Shown here: positions 1-7,813 of the stretch, piece by piece | Position numbering within the stretch: the first letter of the stretch is position 1 | How the letters are laid out: every line of letters starts with the position of its first letter | Assembly (NCBI GenBank): GCA_964487565.1 | Contig: CAZARN010000015.1 | Span: forward strand, 1 to 47,163 | Reading direction: 5' to 3' | From: Phil1 sp964487565 | GTDB lineage: Bacteria > Bacillota > Clostridia > Christensenellales > CAG-138 | Length of the DNA: 47,163 bases | Notes under the pieces: model-generated | Database searches by the model: none | Told to the model about the DNA's origin: nothing | What the model saw: only the letters and a program-made list of their open reading frames with translations | Program-made: the position numbers and the translations under genes

Positions 1-1
1 C

Positions 2-709
2 ATGGGCATCACGGTGGACGAGCTCAAGGCCGTCATCTCCTCGCTGCACGAGTTCAACCCGATGATGGGCCACCGTGGCTGCCGCCTCGACGTGACCTAC
101 CCCGAGATCGGCGCCATGCAGACCCGGGCGATCATCGAGGCCGCGATCAACGTGCAGAAGAAGCACCCGCACTGGAAGCTCGTGCCCGAGATCATGATCC
201 CGCTCGTGGGCGAGGTGAAGGAGCTCGCGTTCGTCAAGAGCATCATCACCTCGACCGCGGACGCCATCATCGCCGAGTCCGGCGTCGACCTGAAGTACAT
301 GGTCGGCACGATGATCGAGATCCCGCGCGCGGCGCTGACCGCCGACGAGATCGCCAAGGAGGCCGAGTTCTTCTCCTTCGGCACCAACGACCTGACCCAG
401 ATGACGTTCGGCTTCAGCCGTGACGACGCCGGCAAGTTTCTCGGCGCTTATTACGACAAGAAGATATATGAGTCTGATCCGTTCGCGCGCCTTGACCAGG
501 TGGGCGTGGGCAAGCTCGTGAAGATGGCCGCCGACCTCGGTCGCGCCACCCGTCCGAACATCCATCTCGGCATCTGCGGCGAACATGGCGGCGATCCTTC
601 ATCGATCGATTTCTGCCATCGCACCGGCCTCGATTATGTTTCCTGCTCGCCTTACCGCGTGCCTATCGCAAGGCTCGCTGCCGCGCAGGCACAGATCAGG
701 AACAGATGA
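2..709 (+). CDS. ppdK: Pyruvate phosphate dikinase, C-terminal part (5' end outside window)
   Basis: PPDK interconverts pyruvate, ATP and Pi with PEP, AMP and PPi in the cytosol. Only the last ~235 residues of a protein usually near 875 residues are present; the ATG at position 2 is an internal Met, so the gene is partial. The fragment is the PEP/pyruvate-binding TIM barrel: GHRGCRL near residue 24, the FGTNDLTQ motif near residue 127, and the GICGEHGGDP segment near residue 193 that carries the catalytic Cys. A perfect hairpin follows the stop. Odd: up to about base 430 every Ile codon is ATC and no Leu codon is CTT, whereas ATA and CTT are common elsewhere in the window; the change falls just after the highly conserved FGFSRDD codons. 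Identity is secure; the origin of the first 430 bases is not. Confidence 0.93.
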   Translation: MGITVDELKAVISSLHEFNPMMGHRGCRLDVTYPEIGAMQTRAIIEAAINVQKKHPHWKLVPEIMIPLVGEVKELAFVKSIITSTADAIIAESGVDLKYMVGTMIEIPRAALTADEIAKEAEFFSFGTNDLTQMTFGFSRDDAGKFLGAYYDKKIYESDPFARLDQVGVGKLVKMAADLGRATRPNIHLGICGEHGGDPSSIDFCHRTGLDYVSCSPYRVPIARLAAAQAQIRNR

Positions 710-732
710 CCGCATTGAACACCTGATATCTT

Positions 733-754
733 CGGAGCCCCTTCTGGGGCTCCG
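733..754 (+). terminator. Rho-independent terminator after ppdK
   Basis: Perfect 9-bp stem CGGAGCCCC/GGGGCTCCG with a TTCT loop, followed by a short T-containing stretch (TTGTAT). It separates ppdK from the glmM promoter. Confidence 0.75.
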
Positions 755-787
755 TTGTATATTCGAGCGCATTTGGGCAACGGTTTG

Positions 788-816
788 TTGATATACTCAC
801 AATTTTGAAGTAAAAT
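788..816 (+). promoter_or_regulatory. Sigma-A promoter of glmM
   Basis: TTGATA (788-793), 17-nt spacer, TAAAAT (811-816). It lies about 30 nt before the glmM start, and a GGAGGT ribosome site sits at 834-839. Confidence 0.75.
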
Positions 817-844
817 ATACAAACCAGTCTTATGGAGGTAAACG

Positions 845-2203
845 ATGAGCAGAATGTTCGGTACGGACGGCGTCAGGGGGGTGGCCAACGCCGACCTTTC
901 CTGTGAGCTTTCGATGAAGATAGGCGCGGCAGGCGCGTATGTCCTTACAAGCGAAGTGCATAATCCGAGGATCCTTGTCGGGCAGGACACGCGAAGAAGC
1001 GGCGATATGCTCTGCGCGGCGCTTTCGGCGGGGATATGCTCCGTCGGCGGAGACGTGATAAACTGCGGCGTGATACCCACGCCCGCGATGGCGTATCTTG
1101 CAAGGCTGTATTCGGCAGACGCGGCGGTGATGATCTCCGCATCACACAACCCGTATGAATATAACGGCATAAAATGGTTCGACGGACAGGGCTTCAAGCT
1201 TTCGGATGAGCTTGAGGATGAGATCGAAGCCATAATAAGGGAAAACAGGGAGCTTCCGCGCCCCGCGGGCGAAGGCGTCGGCCATTGCATAGATGCTGCG
1301 CGCGCGGTGGAGGAATACAAGGATTTTCTCATATCCACGGCTTCGGCGCGATTCGACGGCAAGCATATCGTGCTGGATTGCGCAAACGGGGCATCTTCGC
1401 GCATCGCTTCGGATGTTTTTCGCGCGCTTGGCGCACAGGTGACCGCCCGCGGCGACGAGCCGGACGGTTTCAACATAAACGATCTTTGTGGTTCCACCCA
1501 TCCGGAGCGGCTCCAGGAGCTTGTTACGGAGCTTGGCGGGGATGTTGGCTTTGCGTTTGACGGCGACGCCGACCGAGTGATCGCAACGGATGAGCTTGGC
1601 AACATCGTTGACGGCGACCGCATGATGGGCATTGCCGCGCAGTATCTTCGCGACGAGGGGAAGCTCAAAAACAAAACGCTTGTGCTGACGGTGATGTCGA
1701 ACCTCGGCCTTAAAACGCGCATGAGGGAAGTCGGCATAAACGTTGAGGAAACCGCCGTCGGCGACAGATATGTGATGGAGCGGATGAGGGAGAAGGGCTA
1801 TGTGCTTGGCGGCGAGCAGTCGGGTCATATCATTTTCCTCGAGCTTAATTCGACGGGCGACGGCATACTCACGGCAATACAGATGATGAACATTCTCGTT
1901 GCAAAAAACGAGCGCATGTCGAGGCTTGCGGCCGGCATACCGATATATCCGCAGGTGCTCGTGAACGTGCTTGTCGATGCGGCGGCAAAACAAAGCGCGC
2001 TTGAGGACGCGGATATGAAGGCTGCGATTTCGGATATAAACGCTCAGCTTGGCGCGAAGGGGCGCGTACTGGTGCGCGCGTCGGGCACGGAGCCGCTTAT
2101 AAGGATAATGCTGGAGGGTGAAAACGAGGACGGGATACGCCGCCTTGCGGTGAGCCTCGCCAAAATACTCGAAAGCAAATACAACGGAAGGATCAGGCAA
2201 TGA
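845..2203 (+). CDS. glmM: Phosphoglucosamine mutase
   Basis: GlmM converts glucosamine-6-phosphate to glucosamine-1-phosphate, feeding UDP-GlcNAc and peptidoglycan synthesis. The 452-residue length is normal. Visible motifs: N-terminal FGTDGVRG; the phosphoserine loop SASHNPYEYNG with catalytic Ser100; the Mg-binding loop DGDADR near residue 239; the sugar-binding GGEQSGH near residue 321; and the phosphate-binding RASGTEPLIR near residue 411. The ATG is preceded by GGAGGT at 834-839 and a good promoter at 788-816. The next gene overlaps it by four bases (ATGA), so the two are probably co-translated. Family assignment is secure; GlmM rather than ManB follows from the SASHNP loop and overall layout. 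Confidence 0.95.
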   Translation: MSRMFGTDGVRGVANADLSCELSMKIGAAGAYVLTSEVHNPRILVGQDTRRSGDMLCAALSAGICSVGGDVINCGVIPTPAMAYLARLYSADAAVMISASHNPYEYNGIKWFDGQGFKLSDELEDEIEAIIRENRELPRPAGEGVGHCIDAARAVEEYKDFLISTASARFDGKHIVLDCANGASSRIASDVFRALGAQVTARGDEPDGFNINDLCGSTHPERLQELVTELGGDVGFAFDGDADRVIATDELGNIVDGDRMMGIAAQYLRDEGKLKNKTLVLTVMSNLGLKTRMREVGINVEETAVGDRYVMERMREKGYVLGGEQSGHIIFLELNSTGDGILTAIQMMNILVAKNERMSRLAAGIPIYPQVLVNVLVDAAAKQSALEDADMKAAISDINAQLGAKGRVLVRASGTEPLIRIMLEGENEDGIRRLAVSLAKILESKYNGRIRQ

Positions 2204-2730
2204 ACCTCGGGATTACCCTTGCCGTGCCGACGCCCGCGCATGAGGCTGAAGCGCTTGCCTATATAAGCGAATGCCTGGCGGCAGGCGAAACTCACGTGAA
2301 CGGCTCCTGCTCGATCGAGAAGTTCGATTATACCGACTGGCTTGAGCATATCGGACGCATAGCGGCGCATGACGTGCCGGAGGGCTGGGTATACGGCGAT
2401 CAGCTTTTTGCAATGCGCGCGAGCGAAAACAGACTTGTCGGCATGATTAACAACAGATACGAGCCGAACGAGTCGATGGAGTATTCAACGGGCTATATCG
2501 GATACAGCGTGCGTCCTGCAGAGCGCAGGAAGGGCTATGGCAGCGAGATGCTGCGCCTTGCGCTGCCTTATTTCTGGCAAAAGGGCTTCGAACGGGTCCT
2601 CATCACCTGCGACGAGGGAAATGCCGCCTCCGCCGGCGTAATGATAAAAAACGGCGGCGTTTATGAAAAAAGCGTTTATGACGAATCCTGCGGCGTTTGG
2701 CGAAAACGGTTCTGGATCGAAAAACGGTGA
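2200..2730 (+). CDS. GNAT-family acetyltransferase
   Basis: This 176-residue protein has the GNAT fold signature: a beta strand (YIGYSVRP) followed by the acetyl-CoA pyrophosphate loop RRKGYGSEMLRLAL near residues 109-122, and a later ITCDEGNAASAGVMIKNGG segment typical of motif B. It resembles the predicted acetyltransferases grouped as COG3981, whose substrates are mostly unknown. Its start overlaps the glmM stop by four bases, so it is translated with glmM; whether it acts on an amino sugar or is simply a passenger cannot be told from sequence. A bidirectional hairpin follows at 2766-2794. Confidence 0.85.
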   Translation: MNLGITLAVPTPAHEAEALAYISECLAAGETHVNGSCSIEKFDYTDWLEHIGRIAAHDVPEGWVYGDQLFAMRASENRLVGMINNRYEPNESMEYSTGYIGYSVRPAERRKGYGSEMLRLALPYFWQKGFERVLITCDEGNAASAGVMIKNGGVYEKSVYDESCGVWRKRFWIEKR

Positions 2731-2765
2731 AACCTGAAGCCCGGAATTGAAAAGTTAAAAAGAAA

Positions 2766-2794
2766 CCCGCCGTAAGCATGATCCTTGCGGCGGG
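2766..2794. terminator. Bidirectional terminator between acetyltransferase gene and glyS
   Basis: CCCGCCG/CGGCGGG stem extended by TAAG/CTTG with one G-T pair and a 7-nt loop. T-containing tracts lie on both sides (plus: TAATTGTTTT; minus: TTTCTTTTTAAC), so it can serve both convergent genes. Confidence 0.75.
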
Positions 2795-2861
2795 TAATTG
2801 TTTTATATTGCTTCACAACGCGCCATGCTGTTGTGAGCGTCCGTTTTCAAACTGGCGGGGA

Positions 2862-4253
2862 TCAGAAATCGATCTCTTTCTGAATATGGGCGACAAGCTC
2901 CGTGATAGGCAGCCTGATCTGGGCCATTGTATCGCGGTCGCGCACGGTGACGGAGTTGTCCTCGAGCGTGTCAAAATCGACCGTGATGCACATCGGCGTG
3001 CCGATTTCGTCCGCGCGGCGGTAACGCTTGCCGATGGCGCCGGAATCGTCGTAATCGACCATGAAATACTTTGAAAGCATGTCATAGACTTCGCGCGCCT
3101 TGTCGCCGAGCTTGTTCTTTTGCAGCGGCAGCACTGCGGCCTTATAAGGCGCAAGCGCGGGGTGCAGATGCAGGATGTTGCGCACGTCGCCGCCCTCAAG
3201 CGTCTCCTCATCGTATGCGTCGCACATGAAGGTCAGCATCACGCGGTCAACGCCGAGCGCCGGTTCCACAACATAGGGCAGGAAACGCTCGTTTGTGAAG
3301 GGATCCTGATATTCCATGCTCTCGCCCGAATGGTTCTGATGCGCGGTGAGATCAAAATTCGTCCTGCTTGCGACGCCCCAAAGCTCGCCCCAGCCGAACG
3401 GGAAGAGGTATTCGATATCGGTTGTGCCGTTTGAATAATGCGAAAGCTCCGCTTTTTCATGCTCGCGAAGGCGTATGTTCTCCTCTTTGAGGCCGAGGGA
3501 AAGCAGGAACTTTTTGCAGTAATCTTTCCAGTAAGCGTACCATTCCATCTCGGTGCCGGGCGCGCAGAAAAATTCCATTTCCATCTGCTCAAACTCGCGC
3601 GTGCGGAAAATGAAGTTGCCCGGCGTTATCTCGTTGCGGAAGGATTTGCCGATCTGGGCAACGCCGAAGGGGAGCTTGCGGCGCGTTGTGCGCTGAACAT
3701 TTTTGAAGTTGACGAAAATGCCCTGCGCGGTTTCAGGCCTGAGATAAAGCTGGCTCGCGGTATCCTCATTGACGCCCTGGAAGGTTTTGAACATCATGTT
3801 GAACTTGCGTATCGGCGTAAAATCCGATTTGCCGCATTCGGGGCACTTGATGCCGTGTTCCTGTATGTAAGATTGCATTTCGGCATGGCTCCAGCCGTCG
3901 GGATGCACGTCATCAAGACCGTTTTGCGCAGCGTAATCCTCGATTAGCTTGTCCGCGCGGAAACGGGCCTTGCAGGCCTTGCAGTCCATGAGCGGATCGT
4001 TGAAGTTGACGACATGGCCCGACGCGACCCACACTTCGGGATTCATGAGGATGGCGGAATCGAGGCCCACGTTATACGGGCATTCCTGCACGAATTTGCG
4101 CCACCAGGCCTTTTTTATGTTGTTCTTGAGCTCCACGCCGAGCGGACCGTAATCCCAGGCGTTGGCGAGACCGCCGTATATCTCGGAACCTGCAAAAACA
4201 AAGCCTCTGTTTTTTGAAAGGGCGACGATTTTGTCCATAGAAAAACGCGACAT
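2862..4253 (-). CDS. glyS: Glycyl-tRNA synthetase, class II dimeric (alpha2) type
   Basis: This enzyme charges tRNA-Gly. It is a single 463-residue chain of the eukaryote-like alpha2 type, not the alpha/beta two-gene type. Class II motif 2 appears as FRNEITPGNFIFRTREFEQME and motif 3 as EPALGVDRVML near the C terminus, where the anticodon-binding domain follows. Two cysteine pairs, C91-x2-C94 and C137-x2-C140, flank an insertion and could bind zinc. The start ATG has GGAGG just upstream on the minus strand, and a promoter at 4285-4312 leaves a leader of only about 25 nt, so the usual T-box leader of synthetase genes is absent. Confidence 0.95.
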   Translation of the reverse strand: MSRFSMDKIVALSKNRGFVFAGSEIYGGLANAWDYGPLGVELKNNIKKAWWRKFVQECPYNVGLDSAILMNPEVWVASGHVVNFNDPLMDCKACKARFRADKLIEDYAAQNGLDDVHPDGWSHAEMQSYIQEHGIKCPECGKSDFTPIRKFNMMFKTFQGVNEDTASQLYLRPETAQGIFVNFKNVQRTTRRKLPFGVAQIGKSFRNEITPGNFIFRTREFEQMEMEFFCAPGTEMEWYAYWKDYCKKFLLSLGLKEENIRLREHEKAELSHYSNGTTDIEYLFPFGWGELWGVASRTNFDLTAHQNHSGESMEYQDPFTNERFLPYVVEPALGVDRVMLTFMCDAYDEETLEGGDVRNILHLHPALAPYKAAVLPLQKNKLGDKAREVYDMLSKYFMVDYDDSGAIGKRYRRADEIGTPMCITVDFDTLEDNSVTVRDRDTMAQIRLPITELVAHIQKEIDF

Positions 4254-4284
4254 ATTTTTATCCTCCGGAATTATTTACAACAGC

Positions 4285-4312
4285 AATATAATAGCACCTA
4301 TCGCACTTTCAA
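4285..4312 (-). promoter_or_regulatory. Promoter of glyS
   Basis: On the minus strand, TTGAAA (4307-4312), 16-nt spacer, TATATT (4285-4290). An overlapping TTGTTT/17/TATTAT alternative exists. The predicted leader is too short for a T-box. Confidence 0.6.
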
Positions 4313-4385
4313 ACAAGTCACAAAAAAACGGCTCTCTGAGTAGTATATCTTAGTAATGCCCGAGGGCATAAAAGGAGGAAACATA

Positions 4386-4616
4386 ATGTTCGGCTTTGGC
4401 AACAATTGTTGGTGGATCATCATCCTGCTTCTTCTTGCGAGCTGCTGCGGCGGCTGCGGCAATGAGTGCGGCGGTGACGAGTGCGGTTGCGGCAACATGT
4501 GGTGGATCATAATCCTGCTTCTGCTTGTCTGCAACTGCAACAATGGCTGCGACAACAACGACTGCGGCTGCGGCTGCGGTTCGAACAACAACGGCTGCGG
4601 CTGCGGCTGCAACTGA
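4386..4616 (+). CDS. Small internally duplicated Cys/Gly/Asn-rich hydrophobic protein
   Basis: A 76-residue protein made of two tandem units. Each begins with a near-identical hydrophobic block, WWIIILLLL at residues 9-17 and 39-47, followed by a Cys/Gly/Asn tail. There are 16 cysteines (8, 20, 21, 24, 28, 33, 35, 49, 51, 55, 60, 62, 64, 71, 73, 75), many as CGC. The start is fixed by AAGGAGG at 4372-4378, 7 nt before ATG 4386; the upstream in-frame ATG at 4356 lacks such a site. The duplication is visible in the DNA (about 4410-4440 against 4498-4528). Short Cys-rich proteins of this look in Clostridia are sometimes labelled chorion-class high-cysteine proteins; function unknown. A membrane, surface or spore-coat role, or metal binding, is only inference. 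A strong hairpin follows. Confidence 0.75.
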   Translation: MFGFGNNCWWIIILLLLASCCGGCGNECGGDECGCGNMWWIIILLLLVCNCNNGCDNNDCGCGCGSNNNGCGCGCN

Positions 4617-4635
4617 AACTATCTGAGCTGATAGT

Positions 4636-4663
4636 GCGGAGGGCGGAGTTTTCCGCCCTCCGC
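4636..4663 (+). terminator. Terminator-like hairpin after the Cys-rich gene
   Basis: Perfect 12-bp stem GCGGAGGGCGGA/TCCGCCCTCCGC with loop GTTT. The T-rich tract after it is poor, so termination strength is uncertain. Confidence 0.65.
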
Positions 4664-4718
4664 GGGCGTTTGCGGCTTCACTATCGGATTTTTGCAAATA
4701 ACACGATTTTTGTGCCTT

Positions 4719-4745
4719 TTGAACGGAATATAGCATAGATATAAA
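4719..4745 (+). promoter_or_regulatory. Possible promoter of the substrate-binding lipoprotein gene
   Basis: TTGAAC (4719-4724) and TATAAA (4740-4745) with a short 15-nt spacer; a 17-nt reading gives TAAATC. Weak call in an AT-rich stretch. Confidence 0.3.
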
Positions 4746-4772
4746 TCAGCCATGTGCTTAAAGGAGGTAAGG

Positions 4773-5774
4773 ATGAAAAAAGCTGCTTGTATTTTGTTGT
4801 GCGCGCTCATGCTTCTGTTCACCACGATGGGAGCGGGATGCGAAAAGGAGGCTGCGCTGCGGGAGGTGACGCTAAACGAGGTGACGCGCTCGGTGTTCTA
4901 CGCGCCGCTTTATGTGGCTGTGAGCAACGGATTCTTTGAGGACGAGGGGATATCGCTTGATATCGTGACAGGAGGCGGAAGCGACAAGAGCATGACGGCG
5001 CTGCTTGCGGGGGATGCGGAATTTGCGCTCATGGGGCCTGAAACAGGGATCTATGTCGTCAATCAGGGCGAGAAGGATCACCCGATGATAATCGCCCAGC
5101 TCACAAAGCGCGACGGATCCTATCTTGTCGGGCGTGAGGCGGACGCCGCTTTCACATGGGAAAAGCTCAGGGGCTGCTCGGTCATCGGCGGAAGACCCGG
5201 CGGTATGCCGTATATGACGCTTCTCTATGTGCTGCGCTCGCACGGGCTTACACCGGGCGAGGATATCGAGGTGATAAACAACATTCAGTTCCCTCTGATG
5301 GGCGGCGCGTTTGAAAGCGGCACCGGCGATTATGTCACCCTGTTTGAGCCGACGGCAAGCGAATTCCAGAAAGCGGGCAAGGGCTATATCGTGGCAAACG
5401 TAGGCCTCGAATCCGGCGAAGTGCCGTATACGGCTTTCATGGTGCGGCAGGAAACGATCGCAAACGATTCAGAGCTTGTCGCGGCGTTTGTCAGGGCTAT
5501 CTACCGTGCGCAGCAGTGGGTCGAAAGCGCGTCGGATGAAGAGGTGGCGAAGGCGATGCAGCCGTTCTTCCCGGACTCCTCAGTCGAAACGCTCGCCGCT
5601 GTCGCAAAGAGTTACCGTGATACCGATTCGTGGATGAAGGACCCCGTCATGACCGAGGATGCGTTCACGAGGCTTCAGGATATCATCGAGGGCGCGGGCG
5701 AGCTGAGCGCGAGGGTCGAAATGAAGGAGCTTGTGGACAACAGCTTCGCACAAGCCGCGGTCAACGGAAAATAA
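4773..5774 (+). CDS. ABC transporter substrate-binding lipoprotein, NMT1/SsuA-like
   Basis: A 333-residue exported lipoprotein. The N terminus MKKAACILLCALMLLF is a signal peptide ending in a weak lipobox GAGC. The mature part follows the NMT1/THI5/SsuA pattern: a first strand with VFYAPLYVAVSNGFFEDEGISLDIVTGGG, then LLAGDAEFALMGPETG and a hinge near VIGGRPGG. Family members bind nitrate, sulfonates, thiamine precursors or similar small molecules; the ligand here is unknown. The start is set by AAGGAGGT at 4761-4768; an upstream in-frame ATG at 4752 has no such site. No permease or ATPase gene lies beside it, so it is an orphan binding protein that must use a transporter encoded elsewhere or act as a sensor. 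Confidence 0.85.
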   Translation: MKKAACILLCALMLLFTTMGAGCEKEAALREVTLNEVTRSVFYAPLYVAVSNGFFEDEGISLDIVTGGGSDKSMTALLAGDAEFALMGPETGIYVVNQGEKDHPMIIAQLTKRDGSYLVGREADAAFTWEKLRGCSVIGGRPGGMPYMTLLYVLRSHGLTPGEDIEVINNIQFPLMGGAFESGTGDYVTLFEPTASEFQKAGKGYIVANVGLESGEVPYTAFMVRQETIANDSELVAAFVRAIYRAQQWVESASDEEVAKAMQPFFPDSSVETLAAVAKSYRDTDSWMKDPVMTEDAFTRLQDIIEGAGELSARVEMKELVDNSFAQAAVNGK

Positions 5775-5838
5775 CGCCGCGCGCGGCCGGCGCAATATGA
5801 AGCCTGTTTTCAAAGGAACGGTGTGAACATGCGCAATG

Positions 5839-5914
5839 CAAGAGCTCCGGAAAAATAAATCCCCGGAGCTCTTGTGCTACCCTTTCGACCCTGGCCGTCT
5901 TTCGGACGGCTCAT
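5839..5914 (-). ncRNA. Candidate small RNA or leaderless short ORF downstream of maf
   Basis: A strong minus-strand promoter (5921-5949) points into a non-coding gap. The predicted transcript starts near 5914 and holds a GCCGTC/GACGGC hairpin (5894-5910) and then a perfect 12-bp stem CAAGAGCTCCGG/CCGGAGCTCTTG (5839-5874) with a U-rich loop. I do not recognise it as a known riboswitch or sRNA. The first transcribed bases would also be an ATG opening a 34-codon frame (stop near 5810), so a leaderless peptide is an alternative. No T-run follows the last stem, so the 3' end is uncertain; the stem could equally belong to the 3' end of the plus-strand lipoprotein mRNA. Confidence 0.35.
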
Positions 5915-5920
5915 GGCTGG

Positions 5921-5949
5921 ATAATATAGGAAAAAAACAGCGCGGTCAA
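5921..5949 (-). promoter_or_regulatory. Promoter inside the maf 3' gap, minus strand
   Basis: Minus strand TTGACC (5944-5949), 17-nt spacer containing a T-run, TATTAT (5921-5926). It reads away from maf into the hairpin region at 5839-5914. Confidence 0.6.
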
Positions 5950-5990
5950 GGCATTCGTCAAAACAAGTGGCAATTGTATGATATTCGGCT

Positions 5991-6566
5991 TTATGCGCGC
6001 ATGAAGCGCGGCAGTATGCCCTCTTTTGCAAGCGCTTCGTAAAGCTTGGGCGCGGGAAGACCGATCACGTTGAAATAATTGCCGTCGATCCTGTCAACAA
6101 GGAAGCAGCCGGGGCCTTGTATGCCGTATGCGCCAGCCTTGTCAAACGGTTCGCCCGTTTTGATATAGCTTTCGATCTCCTCACTGCAAAGCGACCTGAA
6201 CACGACGTCGGTGCGGTCGTGAACGACCTGACGCGAGTGCGTCGTGAGCACGCAAAGACCCGTGTATACCGTGTGGGCTTGTCCTGAAAGACTGCTGAGG
6301 ATGCGAAATGCGTCCGCAGCATCGCGCGGCTTGCCGATTATCTCATCGTTAAGGCAGACGACCGTGTCGCAGCCGACCACACAGGCGTCCCCGTGCCCGG
6401 CGAACACGGCTTCGGCCTTGGCCTGCGCGAGCGCCTCGACGTATTTTCCTGCGCTGCAAAGCGCGATATCCTCGTCTGTGTTGCTGACGACGACCTCAAA
6501 ATCATATCCCATCAGTTCCATGATGTCGCGCCTTCTCGCGGAACCGGACGCAAGGATGAGCTTCAT
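5991..6566 (-). CDS. maf: Maf-type nucleoside triphosphate pyrophosphatase
   Basis: Maf proteins hydrolyse dTTP, UTP and modified nucleotides to monophosphates, and were first linked to septum formation. The 191-residue protein opens with the substrate loop LASGSARRRDIM, then has the GCDTVVCLNDEIIGKP catalytic segment and SGQAHTVYTGLCVL. The C-terminal AYGIQGPGCFLVDRIDGNYFNVIGLP is typical of the dTTP/UTP branch. The start ATG has a GGAGGG site immediately upstream on the minus strand. It lies back-to-back with mreB, a common neighbourhood for maf in Gram-positive bacteria, but on the opposite strand. Confidence 0.93.
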   Translation of the reverse strand: MKLILASGSARRRDIMELMGYDFEVVVSNTDEDIALCSAGKYVEALAQAKAEAVFAGHGDACVVGCDTVVCLNDEIIGKPRDAADAFRILSSLSGQAHTVYTGLCVLTTHSRQVVHDRTDVVFRSLCSEEIESYIKTGEPFDKAGAYGIQGPGCFLVDRIDGNYFNVIGLPAPKLYEALAKEGILPRFMRA

Positions 6567-6597
6567 ATATACCCTCCGGACGTAAAAATCAAATAAC

Positions 6598-6625
6598 AGT
6601 ATATCACAATTGAATAAAGAGGCAA
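6598..6625 (-). promoter_or_regulatory. Possible promoter of maf
   Basis: Minus strand TTGCCT (6620-6625), 16-nt spacer, TATACT (6598-6603), about 30 nt before the maf start. Confidence 0.45.
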
Positions 6626-6669
6626 ATCATGGGAAAGCTTATCATAAGAACAATATGGGGGTTATATAT

Positions 6670-7695
6670 ATGTTGTTTTCATCAGACGGTTTTATGCTGC
6701 GCGCCGCGGCGGTCGATCTTGGCACAGTCAACACGCTTATCGCCGTGAAGGGGCAGGGGATTATCCTTCGTGAACCGAGCGCAGTTGCGATACGCACACA
6801 GGACGAGCGGGAGATCGTTGCCGTCGGCCGCGACGCGCTTGAAATTTCGGGTAAAACGCCGGGCGGCGTCAGCGTGGTATGGCCGCTTCGCGAGGGCGTG
6901 ATCGCGGACGGCGCGCTTGCGGCGGAAATGCTCAGACGATTCATGGCAAAGGCGCTCAGACGCAAAAACGGCGTTCTCGGGCGAAGACTTGCGATGTGCA
7001 TGCCGCTGGGGGTGACGAAGATCGAACGCGCAGCGCTTGAGGAAGCCGCAAAGGCGGCGGGCGCGCGCGAAGTGCTCATGATAGACGAGCCGGTCGCGGC
7101 GGCGTTCGGCGCAAATCTGCCTGCCGGGGAGCCGCGCGGCACGCTAGTTGCGGACATCGGCGGCGGAACGACCGATATCGCGGTGCTCTCTTTGGGCGGG
7201 ATCGTGGAAAGCGTGTCGCTGAGGCTCGGCGGGAGGCATATCGATGAGGCGATACGCGAATATGTCGCGCGGCAGTATGGCCTTCTCATCGGCGACAGGA
7301 CGGCGGAGGATATAAAGCTTGCTATGGCAAGCGCGCTGCCGGGCGGGATGGAGCGCATGCAGGCGCTCGGCAGGAGCGTCAAAACAGGCCTTCCCGCAAG
7401 CTGCATCGTGAACTCCGGCGAGATAAGCCATGCCGTGTCGCCAGCCGTGCGGCGCATTGTGGACGGGATAAGGAACGTGCTCGCGGTGACGCCGCCGGAG
7501 CTTGCGGCCGACATAATGACATACGGCATAACGCTCACCGGAGGCGGCGCGAGCCTCCCCGGCCTTGCAAAGCTTGTCGAGCATGAGACAGGCGTGGCGA
7601 CGCAGGCCGCGGAAGCTCCGCTTGACTGCGTGGCTCTCGGCGCGCTGGCGCTGCTGGACGCGCCGGAAGCGTTTGAAAACGCGAGGTTTGCCTGA
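6670..7695 (+). CDS. mreB: Rod shape-determining actin homologue MreB
   Basis: MreB forms membrane-bound filaments that direct cylindrical wall synthesis. The 341-residue protein has the actin-fold nucleotide motifs: phosphate-1 AVDLGTVNTLI near the N terminus, phosphate-2 VADIGGGTTDIAVLSLGG near residue 160, and adenosine motif TGGGASLPGL near residue 290. ATG 6670 is chosen because GGGGGT at 6657-6662 lies 8 nt upstream; a more upstream start would add 20 residues with no family counterpart. The sequence is a rather divergent MreB, so MreB against Mbl/MreBH cannot be settled. It heads mreBCD-PBP2, although mreC has its own promoter about 120 nt downstream. Confidence 0.92.
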   Translation: MLFSSDGFMLRAAAVDLGTVNTLIAVKGQGIILREPSAVAIRTQDEREIVAVGRDALEISGKTPGGVSVVWPLREGVIADGALAAEMLRRFMAKALRRKNGVLGRRLAMCMPLGVTKIERAALEEAAKAAGAREVLMIDEPVAAAFGANLPAGEPRGTLVADIGGGTTDIAVLSLGGIVESVSLRLGGRHIDEAIREYVARQYGLLIGDRTAEDIKLAMASALPGGMERMQALGRSVKTGLPASCIVNSGEISHAVSPAVRRIVDGIRNVLAVTPPELAADIMTYGITLTGGGASLPGLAKLVEHETGVATQAAEAPLDCVALGALALLDAPEAFENARFA

Positions 7696-7735
7696 ATATA
7701 TGGGTAAACATAGTGTGACGTTTTGACGGTATGGC

Positions 7736-7764
7736 TTGCGCGCGTCCACGCTTACTATTATAAT
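7736..7764 (+). promoter_or_regulatory. Promoter of mreC-mreD-PBP2
   Basis: Consensus TATAAT at 7759-7764 with TTGCGC at 7736-7741, 17-nt spacer. A better -35 word, TTGACG (7723-7728), is too far away. The implied start point near 7771 means translation must begin after it, supporting GTG 7814 for mreC. Confidence 0.55.
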
Positions 7765-7813
7765 AAGCAGGAAATCCGGCGGCGGTTTTGCGCCGCATGA
7801 AAGGCCCGGGCGC

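Noticed and set aside
4254..4360. T-box riboswitch expected for glyS
   Set aside because: The divergent gap is about 130 bp and the promoter leaves only a ~25-nt leader; no T-box sequence or specifier stem fits.
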